64,000 nucleotides of DNA, taken from positions 124,001-188,000 of the forward strand of contig JALSIM010000016.1 of the NCBI GenBank assembly GCA_026990035.1. The letters run 5' to 3'. Shown here piece after piece: positions 49,975 through 58,318 of this stretch. Every line of letters starts with the position of its first letter. Within the stretch, counting starts at the first letter, position 1. The notes under the pieces are model-generated. The model was not told the origin of the DNA and searched no databases. It saw only the letters and a list, made by a program, of their open reading frames with translations. Position numbers and translations under genes: made by a program. The stretch comes from Alphaproteobacteria bacterium (GTDB lineage: Bacteria > Pseudomonadota > Alphaproteobacteria > Geminicoccales > Geminicoccaceae).

Positions 49975-50090
49975 CCGCTTGCCAGAAATTCGGCCGACAG
50001 CCTTAGTGGTCTCGGGGAGGCTGCGCTCCGGCAGCGGGGCGTGCGGTCGCACCGCGCTCCGCCCGGTCCACCGATCGAGGAGGCCGACGA

Positions 50091-52064
50091 ATGACCGAAA
50101 ACACTCTCACCCGTGCCCAGGCGATGGAGATTTCCGACGACGTTCCCGCCAACAGCAGCGACAATCCGACCATGGGAGACGTGATCGCGGCACGGTTCCA
50201 TCGTCGCGATCTGATGAAGGGGATCATGGCGGCGACCGCGATCGGTGCCACCCTCGGGCCGCTCGCGCTCGCCTCGGCGCGTCGCCCGGCGGCGGCGACC
50301 GGCAGTTTCGGCTTCACCGAACTGGAGGCCGGGGTGGATGCCACCCATCACGTGGCCCCGGGGTATCGGGCGGAGGTCCTCGTTCGCTGGGGCGATCCGG
50401 TCGAGGCCGGAGCGCCGGTGTTCGACCCGGCGAACCAGTCGGCGGAAGCGCAGAGCCGGCAGTTCGGCTACAACAACGATTTTCTCGCCTACTTTCCGAT
50501 CGACGGATCCTCGGAGCATGGTCTGCTCGTGGTCAATCACGAGTACACCAACGAGGAGCTCATGTTCTCCGGCATCGGCGTCCAGAAGAGGAAGGACGAT
50601 TTTCCCGGGATGACGCGGGAGCTGGTGGACATCGAGATGGCGGCACACGGCGGCTCGGTGATCGAGATCGAGAAGAGGGACGGCCGCTGGCGGGTGGTGG
50701 AGGGCAGCCGCTACGCCCGGCGGATCACCTTGCGGACGCCGATGGAGATGAGTGGACCGGCGGCCGGCCATCCGCGTCTCGTGACGAGCTACGATCCGAC
50801 GGGACGGCGGGTGCTCGGCATGGTCAACAACTGTGCCGGCGGTAAGACGCCCTGGGGGACGTGGCTCTCGGCGGAGGAGAATTTCCACGGCTATTTCCGC
50901 GGCGAGCTCCGGGAGGACCATCCGGAGGCGCGCAACTACGAGCGCTACGGGGTGCCCGGCAACTGGTACGCCTGGGGCAAGTTCCACGACCGCTTCCATG
51001 TCGATCGGGAACCCAACGAGGCCAACCGCTTCGGCTGGATCGTCGAGATCGATCCCTTCGATCCCACTTCGACGCCCAAGAAACGCACCGCCCTCGGACG
51101 TTTCAAGCACGAATGCGCGACGCCGATCGTCAACCGGGACGGCCGGGTCGTGGTCTACATGGGCGACGATCAGCGTTTCGACTACATCTACAAGTTCGTC
51201 ACCGCGGGCCGTTTCGACCCCGCCGATCCCGGGGCGGCCCGGGATCTGCTGGACGAAGGGACCCTCTATGTCGCCCGCTACGACGCCGACGGCACCATGG
51301 AATGGTTGCCGCTCGTCCACGGGCAGGGCCCCCTGACCGCCGAGAACGGCTTCGACAGCCAGGCGGACGTGGTGATCGAGGCCCGACGGGCGGCCGACCT
51401 CCTGGGCGCCACCAAGATGGACCGGCCGGAGGACGTCGAGCCGAACCCCAGGACCGGTCGCATCTATGCCATGTGCACCAAGAACAAGAGGCGCAAGAAG
51501 GAGCAGGAGGACGCCGCCAACCCGCGGGCCGAGAATCGCTGGGGCCACGTGGTCGAAATGATCCCGCCGGACGGCGACCATGCGGCCACCCGATACCGCT
51601 GGGAAATCCTTCTCCTGTGCGGTGATCCGACCTTGGCCGAGGTCGGCGCCACCTTCAGTTCGGCGACCAGCGAGGACGGCTGGTTCGCCAATCCGGACAA
51701 CTGCGCCTTCGATTCCGAAGGACGGCTGTGGATCGCCACCGACGGCAACAACGCCGCCTTCACGGGCCGTTCCGACGGGCTCTGGGCGGTCGAGACCGAA
51801 GGCGAGCTGCGGGGCACCTCGCGCCACTTCTTCCGCTGTCCGGCGGGGGCCGAGCTCTGCGGTCCCGAGTTCACGCCCGACGGCCGGACGCTGTTCGTGG
51901 CCGTCCAGCATCCGGGGGACGACGGCGAGGACTGGCCGGAATTCGGCCGCGCCTCGACCTTCGACGATCCTTCGACGCGCTGGCCGGATTTCCGCGACGG
52001 CATGCCCCCGCGTCCCTCGATCGTGGTGATCACCAAGGAGGACGGCGGAGCCATCGGGAGCTGA
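50091..52064 (+). CDS. phoX: PhoX-family alkaline phosphatase
   Basis: This 657-residue Tat-exported phosphatase uses iron and calcium and releases phosphate from organic esters in the periplasm. The Tat motif is HRRDLMKG (about residues 37-44), followed by a hydrophobic stretch. Core segments include VNHEYTNEELMF, MVNNCAGGKTPWGTWLSAEENFHG (cysteine and glutamates near the metal centre), GRFKHECATPIV and NPDNCAFDSEGRLWIATDG. It fits functionally with the pst cluster, although no Pho box is apparent upstream. Confidence 0.93.
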   Translation: MTENTLTRAQAMEISDDVPANSSDNPTMGDVIAARFHRRDLMKGIMAATAIGATLGPLALASARRPAAATGSFGFTELEAGVDATHHVAPGYRAEVLVRWGDPVEAGAPVFDPANQSAEAQSRQFGYNNDFLAYFPIDGSSEHGLLVVNHEYTNEELMFSGIGVQKRKDDFPGMTRELVDIEMAAHGGSVIEIEKRDGRWRVVEGSRYARRITLRTPMEMSGPAAGHPRLVTSYDPTGRRVLGMVNNCAGGKTPWGTWLSAEENFHGYFRGELREDHPEARNYERYGVPGNWYAWGKFHDRFHVDREPNEANRFGWIVEIDPFDPTSTPKKRTALGRFKHECATPIVNRDGRVVVYMGDDQRFDYIYKFVTAGRFDPADPGAARDLLDEGTLYVARYDADGTMEWLPLVHGQGPLTAENGFDSQADVVIEARRAADLLGATKMDRPEDVEPNPRTGRIYAMCTKNKRRKKEQEDAANPRAENRWGHVVEMIPPDGDHAATRYRWEILLLCGDPTLAEVGATFSSATSEDGWFANPDNCAFDSEGRLWIATDGNNAAFTGRSDGLWAVETEGELRGTSRHFFRCPAGAELCGPEFTPDGRTLFVAVQHPGDDGEDWPEFGRASTFDDPSTRWPDFRDGMPPRPSIVVITKEDGGAIGS

Positions 52065-52100
52065 TTCCACCCCGCCCCGAAGCCGGGCCGGGAAGGCGAA

Positions 52101-52121
52101 GGGGCGGCCCCCGGCCGCCCC
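52101..52121. terminator. Perfect hairpin between phoX and aioA
   Basis: GGGGCGGCC-CCC-GGCCGCCCC is a 9-bp perfect stem, 37 bases after the phoX stop, followed by TCGTTG. It probably ends phoX transcription. Confidence 0.55.
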
Positions 52122-52140
52122 TCGTTGCGTGCGAGACGAT

Positions 52141-52162
52141 GCGGGGCGCCTCGGCGCCCCGC
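52141..52162. terminator. Second perfect hairpin between phoX and aioA
   Basis: GCGGGGCGCC-TC-GGCGCCCCGC is a 10-bp inverted repeat, 22 bases downstream of the aioA stop on the minus strand. It lacks a T-run; it may terminate aioBA or stabilise its 3' end. Confidence 0.5.
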
Positions 52163-52184
52163 TGCGAGGAAGGGAGAAAGGCGG

Positions 52185-54725
52185 TCAGACCGGCTTGTAT
52201 TCCCGCGACTTGAAGGAAACATGGGCCACCGCCCTCGGCGCGCTCGCCAGCTTGCGGATGTTGGCCCAGGTCTGCTTGTAGTTGGGGATGACCAGTTCGT
52301 TGACCCCGGCGTTGACGACGTTGCCCTGTACCCCCGAGGGGTAGGCGAAGAGCATGAAGGTCTCCCGCCGCTTGGCCTTCTCGTCGGGATATACCATCGC
52401 CTGGGTCCAGCCGGCGTCGTTCCAGACCTCGACCAGATCCCCCTCCTCGACCCCGAGTTCGGCCATGTCCTCGGGATTCATCTCGATGAAGGGATAGGGC
52501 CAGCGGTCCTGTACGAACTCGCTGTCCTCGTCGTAGTAGGCCGACTGCCAGACCTGGTTGGCGCGGCCGTTGTTGATCAGGAACTCGTAGCGCTTCTTCT
52601 GCTCCTCCTTGCCCGGCGCCTGCAGGCCGCGCCATTTGGTGACCATGAAGCGGGCCCTGCCGTCGGGGGTGGAGAAACGGCCGTCCGTATAAAGCCTCGG
52701 GGTACCGAGAATGCGGCCGTTCTCGTAGCCCACCGCCGGCTCCTGGAAGCCGTTGGTGCCCATGGCGATCAGCCGTGCGTAGGTGACGTGCTCGCCGCCG
52801 GCGGCATGCCGATGGTAGCCGTCCATGAAGGCGTCTTCCTCGGTCTTCCAGTCGAAGCCCCGGAACTGCTTGGCGCGGCCCATGTCGCCGTCTTCGCGGA
52901 ACACCCGCTCCATGTGGTTGGCGATCCGGGCGGCGATCAGGCAGTCGGGCATCGCCTGGCCGGGCGGATCCATGTAGCGCTGGGTGATGCGCATTCGCCG
53001 CTCGCCGTTCATCGAGGTCAGGTTCATCTCCCCCTGGGTGGCGGCCGGCAGGATCACGTGGCAGTGCTGGCCGATCTTGGTGGGCTTGATGTCCACATCG
53101 ACGGCGAACAGCCCGCCCTGGCGGACCGCCCACATGATGGCGTCCACCAGCGCCCGCCGATCGCCCCAGCCGACGCTGTTCATGGCGTCCTTCACCATGT
53201 CGGTGCGCTTCTTGTAGGCCCGCTTGAACTCGGTGGCGTTGAGGGTGGTCTTGAAATGGTCGCAGCCCCAGATGTGATGGACGCCGCCCTTGCCCTCGAT
53301 CAGCAGCTTGTCGACATAGGGTGCCGGACGGCCGCCCGGATAATCGGGCCGGACATAGCCCTCCTGATGGCCGCCGAGGCGCACGCAGCCGCCTCCCTCG
53401 CGGCCGATGTTGCCGGTGGCCAGGGCGAGGTTCACGAGGGCGGCGATGGTCCGGTAGTTGTCGTTGCCCCAGATCACCCCCTTCTCGTAGCCGATCATGG
53501 TGCGGCGGCGCTTGCCGCCGGCCTTGGGCTCGGCGATCCAGCGTGCCGCCTCGACGATGTCGGCGGCAGGCACGCCGCAGATCTCGGCCGCCTGTTCGGG
53601 GGTGGTGCGGATCTCGGCCAGCACCTCGTTGAAGCCGGGCCAGCGTTCGGCGAGTACGCCCGAATCGGCGCGGGCGGGGAAGAGGGGGGCTTCCGCCGGG
53701 CCTTCCTCGAAGCCCACCGTGTGCTTTTCGATGAACTCGCGGTCGATCCAGCCCCGATCGGCGATGTAGGTCAGAAGGGCGTTGAACAGCACGAGATCGG
53801 TGCCGGAATTGATCGCCAGATGCAGCACCCGGTCCTTGCCGGCCTCCACCTCGCAGGCGTTCACGGTCACCGTGCGGCGGGGATCGACGATCACGATCCG
53901 CCCGGGCTCGTGCGGCTCGTCGGGCAGCAGCCGCTTCTTCTTGTCGAGGGATTCACCGCGCAGGTTCGGTACCCAGTGGGCCAGGAAATAGTTGGTCTGG
54001 GTTTCCAGCGGATTGGTCCCCACGGCGACGATGGTGTCGGCGAGCTCGGCGTCCTCGTAGGCGTTGTTGAGCTCTCCCACCCCCATGTCGCGGCTGGAAT
54101 GGACCTCGGAATTGTAGGCGGGGCGGTTGTGGATGCGGATGTTCCGGACCTTCATCGCCCCGAAATAGAGCTTGCCGGTGCCCCAGGTATTTTCGTAGCC
54201 GCCGCCGGCGCCGCCGTGGTCGAAGGCGGAGACGAACACCCCGTCCTCGCCGTATTCCTTGATCACCCGGGCGGTCACCCGGGCGACGAGATCGAGAGCG
54301 TCGTCCCAGCTCGTCGGCTGCATCTGGCCGTAGCGCCAGACCAGGGGATCGGTCAGCCGGTTGAGCTGGGTGCCGGTCACCGCCGAATAGGAGAGCTCGG
54401 CGATCCGGCCGCCGCGCACCGAGGCGAGGCCGCGATTGACCACGCAGTCGGGATCCGGCTTGAAGACCATGTGCACGTCACGGCCGTTCCGCTTGACGAT
54501 GTTGTACATGGAGGGGGCGTACCAGGCCGGCGTCAGCGCCCCCTGCTGCTGCGCGAGATCGACGCCGAAGGCGTTGCGGTCGGGCGCGGTCCCGCCCTCG
54601 CGATTGACGTCCCAAGTGTAGACCTTGTAGCCGCAGCCGACGATGCAGAAGTGGCAGACCGCGACATGTTCCTCGGCGTCCGCCGGGACGATCGGGAGCC
54701 GGTCGACATTGCGCTTGTAGGCCAT
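52185..54725 (-). CDS. aioA: AioA, arsenite oxidase large (molybdopterin) subunit
   Basis: This 846-residue DMSO-reductase-family enzyme oxidises arsenite to arsenate in the periplasm. The [3Fe-4S] ligands are C24, C27 and C31 in VCHFCIVGCGYKVYTWDV, a motif specific to arsenite oxidases. Later GLASVRGGRIAEL has the serine where other family members carry a fourth cysteine. Segments such as WGTGKLYFGAMKVRNIRIHN and GGGCVRLGGHQEGYVRPDYP (arsenite-pocket region) also match AioA. It has no own signal and is presumably exported with AioB. It starts 12 bases after aioB. Confidence 0.96.
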   Translation of the reverse strand: MAYKRNVDRLPIVPADAEEHVAVCHFCIVGCGYKVYTWDVNREGGTAPDRNAFGVDLAQQQGALTPAWYAPSMYNIVKRNGRDVHMVFKPDPDCVVNRGLASVRGGRIAELSYSAVTGTQLNRLTDPLVWRYGQMQPTSWDDALDLVARVTARVIKEYGEDGVFVSAFDHGGAGGGYENTWGTGKLYFGAMKVRNIRIHNRPAYNSEVHSSRDMGVGELNNAYEDAELADTIVAVGTNPLETQTNYFLAHWVPNLRGESLDKKKRLLPDEPHEPGRIVIVDPRRTVTVNACEVEAGKDRVLHLAINSGTDLVLFNALLTYIADRGWIDREFIEKHTVGFEEGPAEAPLFPARADSGVLAERWPGFNEVLAEIRTTPEQAAEICGVPAADIVEAARWIAEPKAGGKRRRTMIGYEKGVIWGNDNYRTIAALVNLALATGNIGREGGGCVRLGGHQEGYVRPDYPGGRPAPYVDKLLIEGKGGVHHIWGCDHFKTTLNATEFKRAYKKRTDMVKDAMNSVGWGDRRALVDAIMWAVRQGGLFAVDVDIKPTKIGQHCHVILPAATQGEMNLTSMNGERRMRITQRYMDPPGQAMPDCLIAARIANHMERVFREDGDMGRAKQFRGFDWKTEEDAFMDGYHRHAAGGEHVTYARLIAMGTNGFQEPAVGYENGRILGTPRLYTDGRFSTPDGRARFMVTKWRGLQAPGKEEQKKRYEFLINNGRANQVWQSAYYDEDSEFVQDRWPYPFIEMNPEDMAELGVEEGDLVEVWNDAGWTQAMVYPDEKAKRRETFMLFAYPSGVQGNVVNAGVNELVIPNYKQTWANIRKLASAPRAVAHVSFKSREYKPV

Positions 54726-54737
54726 GGTTCGCCTCCC

Positions 54738-55250
54738 TCAGCCGAGGACGTTGGACAGGCGGCCGTAGAGCAGCTCATCGACGCCCTCGGCGTAGATGTC
54801 GCCCTTCTCGTCCACCCGGAGATCGTATTGCGGCAGGTTCTGGGTCGCCTGGCCCCAGATCTGCTGTCCGCCCTTCTCGGCGTCGAAGCGGGAATAATGC
54901 CCCGGACAGTCGAAGGTGCGCTCCGCCGCCGTGTAGTGCAGCGGAAAGCCCTTGTGCGGGCAGATGGTGGTGAAACCGACGATGTCGCGGTCCGGACCGA
55001 CACCGCCCTCCACCGGGCGGCCGAGCTTGAGGAGCACGCCCGGGGCCTCGGCGTCGGGGTATGTCACCTCGAGCGGCTCGTTGACCGTGAGATCCTTGAT
55101 GTTGGCGAGTCGCGTCGAGGGATAGGCCACCCGGGCGCCACCCTGTGCGGCCGCCGGCCGGGCCCCGGCGCCGGTCACCGTCGCCACCGCCGCCCCCGCC
55201 GCCGTCGCCGCACTGCCCCGCAGGAACTGGCGCCGTCCCAGATCCACCAT
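54738..55250 (-). CDS. aioB: AioB, arsenite oxidase Rieske subunit
   Basis: This 170-residue protein has a Tat signal (GRRQFLRGSAATAAGAAVA). The Rieske [2Fe-2S] ligands are C97 and H99 in ICPHKGFP and C115 and H118 in CPGHYSRFD. The two extra cysteines that form a disulfide in typical Rieske proteins are replaced by F102 and G117, as I recall for the alphaproteobacterial NT-26 enzyme. It carries electrons from AioA to a cytochrome c. The ATG at 55250 follows AGG-rich sequence. A sigma-54-type promoter lies about 60 bases upstream. Confidence 0.95.
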   Translation of the reverse strand: MVDLGRRQFLRGSAATAAGAAVATVTGAGARPAAAQGGARVAYPSTRLANIKDLTVNEPLEVTYPDAEAPGVLLKLGRPVEGGVGPDRDIVGFTTICPHKGFPLHYTAAERTFDCPGHYSRFDAEKGGQQIWGQATQNLPQYDLRVDEKGDIYAEGVDELLYGRLSNVLG

Positions 55251-55309
55251 CAGCCTGCAACCTTTCACCTCGGATCCTCCCTTCCGTTCGCCGGACGGCT
55301 GTCGTCCAC

Positions 55310-55324
55310 GCATGCTCCGTGCCA
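55310..55324 (-). promoter_or_regulatory. Sigma-54 (RpoN) -24/-12 promoter of aioBA
   Basis: On the minus strand TGGCACGGAGCATGC matches the RpoN consensus TGGCAC-N5-TTGC with the invariant GG and GC exactly 10 bases apart; only one T differs. Its downstream end is 59 bases before the aioB ATG. Arsenite oxidase operons in other alphaproteobacteria are RpoN-dependent and activated by AioR, which supports the call. No aioR or aioS gene lies in the window. Confidence 0.72.
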
Positions 55325-55485
55325 TCCGGCAGGTTAGCGTTTTCCGGGGGGTTCCGGAAGCGGAAGGATGCCGCAGGTTCGAAAACCCGGACATCGCCGA
55401 CGGAAGGTTCGCCCTTTCCGACACGGCGGCGGGCGGTGCTTGAAGCGGGCGGCGGCGATGGCAATCTCCCGGAGAGGAGGTCGCC

Positions 55486-56292
55486 ATGCCCGAGCTGCCC
55501 GATGTCGAGATCTTCAGGCGGGTGCTGGAGCGTCACGGTCTGAACCGGATCGTCACCGCGGTCGAGGTCCGCGACCCCCGGATCGTCGTCGGCATCACAC
55601 CCGCCGCCTTCGCCCGGGCGCTCGGAGGCGACCGTCTCCTCGCCACCCGCCGTCACGGCAAGAACCTGTTCGCGGCCCGTGGCCGCGGCGGTCATCTCCG
55701 GATGCATTTCGGGATGACCGGAGCGCTCGAGCCGTTCCGCGAGGAGCCGCCGGCCCATGCCCGCATCCTCTACCGCTTCGCCCAGGGGCCGCATCTGGCC
55801 CATGTGGACGTCCGGCGGCTGGGCCGTGTGGGGCTGGTGAAGGATATCGGCGCCTGGCTCGAGGCCGAGGGGATCGGCCCCGACGCCCTCGATCCCGCGC
55901 TCACCGCCGAATGGTTCGCCGAAGCCCTCGGCGGCGGCCGGCGCAGCATCAAGCTGGTGCTGATGGACCAGGGGCTGGTGGCCGGGATCGGCAACGTCTA
56001 CGCCGACGAGATCCTGTTCCGGGCAGGCCTGCGCCCCGACGTGCCGGTCTCGGCCCTCGACGAGGGCTGGCGCGAACGGCTGTTCGCGGCGATGCGGGAG
56101 GTGCTGCAGACGGCGGTCGATTGCGGTGCCGCAGCCGAGCGCTATGTCGAGCGCCTGCCCGACGATTTTCTCACGAAAAGGCGCGGGAAAGGGGCGCATT
56201 GCCCGCGCTGCGACACCCCCCTCGAGACCCTCCGGATCGGCGGCCGCAGGAGCTACTTCTGTCCCCGCTGCCAGATCGACCCGCGCGGCTGA
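55486..56292 (+). CDS. Fpg/Nei-family DNA glycosylase
   Basis: This 268-residue base-excision repair enzyme has the catalytic Pro-Glu N-terminus (MPELPDVEIFRR; proline is residue 2), the beta-turn lysine in TRRHGKNLFAARG, the H2TH region MDQGLVAGIGNVYADEILFR, and a C-terminal zinc finger CPRCDTPLETLRIGGRRSYF-CPRCQ. Formamidopyrimidine or endonuclease VIII type specificity cannot be settled. GGAGAGGAGG precedes the ATG. It diverges from aioBA, and its last 122 bases overlap the CheR-like gene. Confidence 0.92.
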   Translation: MPELPDVEIFRRVLERHGLNRIVTAVEVRDPRIVVGITPAAFARALGGDRLLATRRHGKNLFAARGRGGHLRMHFGMTGALEPFREEPPAHARILYRFAQGPHLAHVDVRRLGRVGLVKDIGAWLEAEGIGPDALDPALTAEWFAEALGGGRRSIKLVLMDQGLVAGIGNVYADEILFRAGLRPDVPVSALDEGWRERLFAAMREVLQTAVDCGAAAERYVERLPDDFLTKRRGKGAHCPRCDTPLETLRIGGRRSYFCPRCQIDPRG

Positions 56293-57151
56293 ACGGCGGC
56301 CGGGGCCGCGCCCGGGGGAAGCCCCCCGGGCCTCGGGAAAGGCGGCGATGGACGGCGAGTCCGGCCGCGGCCGGAGCGTATCCTTCCACCCGCTCCGGCA
56401 GGCGCTCCTTCGCTCCCAGGATCAAAAGGCCGCCGGGCCGCAGACGCTCGCGAAAGCGCCCCGCCATCTTGCAGCGCAGATCCCGGGCGAAATAGGTGAA
56501 GACGAGGTTGCGGCAGAACAGCAGATCGAACGGCCCGTCGGGCATCTCCCGCCGCAGATCCTGGCGCAGAAAGGACACGGCGGCCCGGATCTCGGGGCGC
56601 AGGCGCAGCAGGCCATCCTTTTCCACGAACCCCCGTTCGCGCAGATCCGCCGGCAGCTCACGCAGGCTCGAAGGAGCGTACAGCGCGGCCCGGGCGCGTT
56701 CCAGCATGGCCGGATCGGCATCGGTGGCGAGGATCTCGAGGGCCGGATCCGGGAACCGCGCGGCCAGACGGAGATGCCAGAGCAGGGCCAGACCCCAGGG
56801 CTCCTCGCCGGCGGCACAGCCGCAGCTCCAGGCGCGGAGCGTGCCGCTCCCCGAGGCCCGGGCGTCGCGCGCGAGCTCCGGAAGAGCGGTTTCCGCCAGC
56901 CACTCCCAGAGCTCCCGATCCCGCCAGAAGCGGGAGACGGGGATCCTCAGCATGGCATCGAGCCGGGCCCGCTCCGCCGGGTCGGTATCGATGCGTCGCT
57001 CGTAGGCTTCGAGCTCGAGGAGGCGCAGTTCCCGCAGTCTTCGCGAAAGGCGCTTGCAGACCGTGCGATGCACCTTGCGGTAGCCGGCCCAACAAAGCCC
57101 GAACCTCGGCAGCACCCGCTTCAGGAAGGCGACGCAGTCGGCCCGTCGCAC
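56171..57151 (-). CDS. CheR-type SAM-dependent methyltransferase
   Basis: This 326-residue protein has the CheR N-terminal helical region, the segment MLRIPVSRFWRDRELWEWL (cf. VTRFFRD of CheR), SAM motif I in LRAWSCGCAAGEEPWGLALL, ILATDADPAMLERARAALY, and FDLLFCRNLVFTYFARDL. Classical CheR methylates chemoreceptor glutamates, but no chemotaxis genes are near. The last 40-odd residues are a low-complexity tail encoded opposite the fpg 3' end. The start is a GTG at 57151 with GAGG before it, 7 bases after the enoyl-CoA hydratase gene. Confidence 0.82.
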   Translation of the reverse strand: MRRADCVAFLKRVLPRFGLCWAGYRKVHRTVCKRLSRRLRELRLLELEAYERRIDTDPAERARLDAMLRIPVSRFWRDRELWEWLAETALPELARDARASGSGTLRAWSCGCAAGEEPWGLALLWHLRLAARFPDPALEILATDADPAMLERARAALYAPSSLRELPADLRERGFVEKDGLLRLRPEIRAAVSFLRQDLRREMPDGPFDLLFCRNLVFTYFARDLRCKMAGRFRERLRPGGLLILGAKERLPERVEGYAPAAAGLAVHRRLSRGPGGFPRARPRPPFSRAGRSGSGDRSSSCGRRSGGSRGGCRSAGNAPLSRAFS

Positions 57152-57158
57152 CGGCCCC

Positions 57159-57944
57159 TCAGCGTCCCCGGAACACGGGCTTCCGCTTCTCGAAGAAGGC
57201 CGCGATCCCTTCCTTCCTGTCCTCGGTGGCGAAGAGGATGGTGAAAGCCTTGCGCTCGAAGGCGAGGCCCCGGGCCAGGAGCGCCTCGCTGGCCTGGAGT
57301 ACCGCTTCCTTGGCGAGGCGAACCGCGAGCGGCGGTTTCTCGGCGATCCTGGCCGCCAGTTCCACCGCCCGGGGAATGGTTTCCGCGTCTTCGGTGAGCT
57401 CGGCCGCGAGTCCGGCGCGCAGCGCTTCCTCCCCGGAGATGAACTCCCCCGAAAGCACCAGCTTCATGGCCAGGCTCTTGCCGACGAGCTGGGTCAGGCG
57501 CTGGGTGCCGCCGGCACCGGGAATGATGCCGAGGTTGACTTCCGGCTGGCCGAAGCGGGCGCTCCTGCCGGCGATGACGATATCGGCGTGCATGGCGAGC
57601 TCGCAGCCGCCGCCCAGGGCATAGCCGTTGACCGCGGCGATCAGGGGCTTCGGGAAGCGGGCGATCGCCTGCCAGTGGCCGAGGCGGGTATCGTGGAGCA
57701 CCTCCACCACCGTCTTCTCCGCCATTTCCCGGAGATCGGCCCCGGCCGCGAAGACCTTTTCGCCCCCGGTCAGCACCACCGCCCGCACCTCCTCCTCAGC
57801 GGCGAAGCCGGCGAGCGCCTCGGCGATCTCTCCCAGCATCACCGTGGTGAGCGCGTTTCGCGCCTGCGGCCGGTTCAGGGTGATCCGGCGCACCGCCGGT
57901 GCCGGGCTGTCGGTTTCGATCTGGGTCCAGGCCACCTGCCGCAT
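57159..57944 (-). CDS. Enoyl-CoA hydratase/isomerase family protein
   Basis: This 261-residue crotonase probably hydrates short-chain enoyl-CoA. It has the oxyanion-hole segments VFAAGADLREMA and NGYALGGGCELAMHADI, and the catalytic glutamate region PEVNLGIIPGAGGTQRL, typical of EchA/PaaF-type hydratases. The C-terminal FEKRKPVFRGR fits. The ATG at 57944 directly abuts GGGAGG; a GTG at 57935 would have normal 9-base spacing and may be the true start. Confidence 0.93.
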   Translation of the reverse strand: MRQVAWTQIETDSPAPAVRRITLNRPQARNALTTVMLGEIAEALAGFAAEEEVRAVVLTGGEKVFAAGADLREMAEKTVVEVLHDTRLGHWQAIARFPKPLIAAVNGYALGGGCELAMHADIVIAGRSARFGQPEVNLGIIPGAGGTQRLTQLVGKSLAMKLVLSGEFISGEEALRAGLAAELTEDAETIPRAVELAARIAEKPPLAVRLAKEAVLQASEALLARGLAFERKAFTILFATEDRKEGIAAFFEKRKPVFRGR

Positions 57945-58010
57945 CCTCCCTTTGCCGCGGGTGCCGACGATGGTAATGGGCGGGGGCGAGGCCGACAACG
58001 AGGGAAGCCC

Positions 58011-58265
58011 GTGCCCGAACCGTCGCCCGGGGAGAGGGAACGCTACGACGCGCTGATCGATGCGCGCGGTCTCGCCTGTCCGCTGCCGCTCGTGAAGGCC
58101 CGTCAGGCGCTGATGGTGCTGGATGCCGGGGCGCGGATCTGCGTGCTGGCTACCGATTCCGCCGCTCCGCGCGATTTCGCCGAATTCTGCGAGGTCTCCG
58201 GCCATCTGCTGATCGAGCAGCGCGAGGCCGACGGCGTCCATCTGTTCGTGCTGGAGAAGGTGTAG
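58011..58265 (+). CDS. TusA-family sulfur carrier protein
   Basis: This 84-residue protein carries the TusA signature DARGLACPLPLVKARQAL, with the CPxP cysteine that carries persulfide sulfur, and the downstream VLATDSAAPRDFAEFCEVSGH. It could serve tRNA thiolation, molybdenum cofactor or sulfur trafficking. The start is a GTG at 58011 with GAGGGA 5-6 bases before it. It is too small to infer a pathway from the neighbours. Confidence 0.85.
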   Translation: MPEPSPGERERYDALIDARGLACPLPLVKARQALMVLDAGARICVLATDSAAPRDFAEFCEVSGHLLIEQREADGVHLFVLEKV

Positions 58266-58318
58266 ACGGAAACACGGCCCGCCTTCGGGGGACCGTGCGG
58301 GTGAGGGGAGGCGCCGCC

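Noticed and set aside
52125-55337. A 1070-codon open frame on the plus strand opposite aioA and aioB
   Set aside because: It mirrors two well-identified genes; its product has shadow-like composition and no domain. High GC keeps antisense frames open.
55375-55395. GGTTCGAAAACC resembling a tRNA T-loop
   Set aside because: No acceptor, D or anticodon arms can be folded around it.
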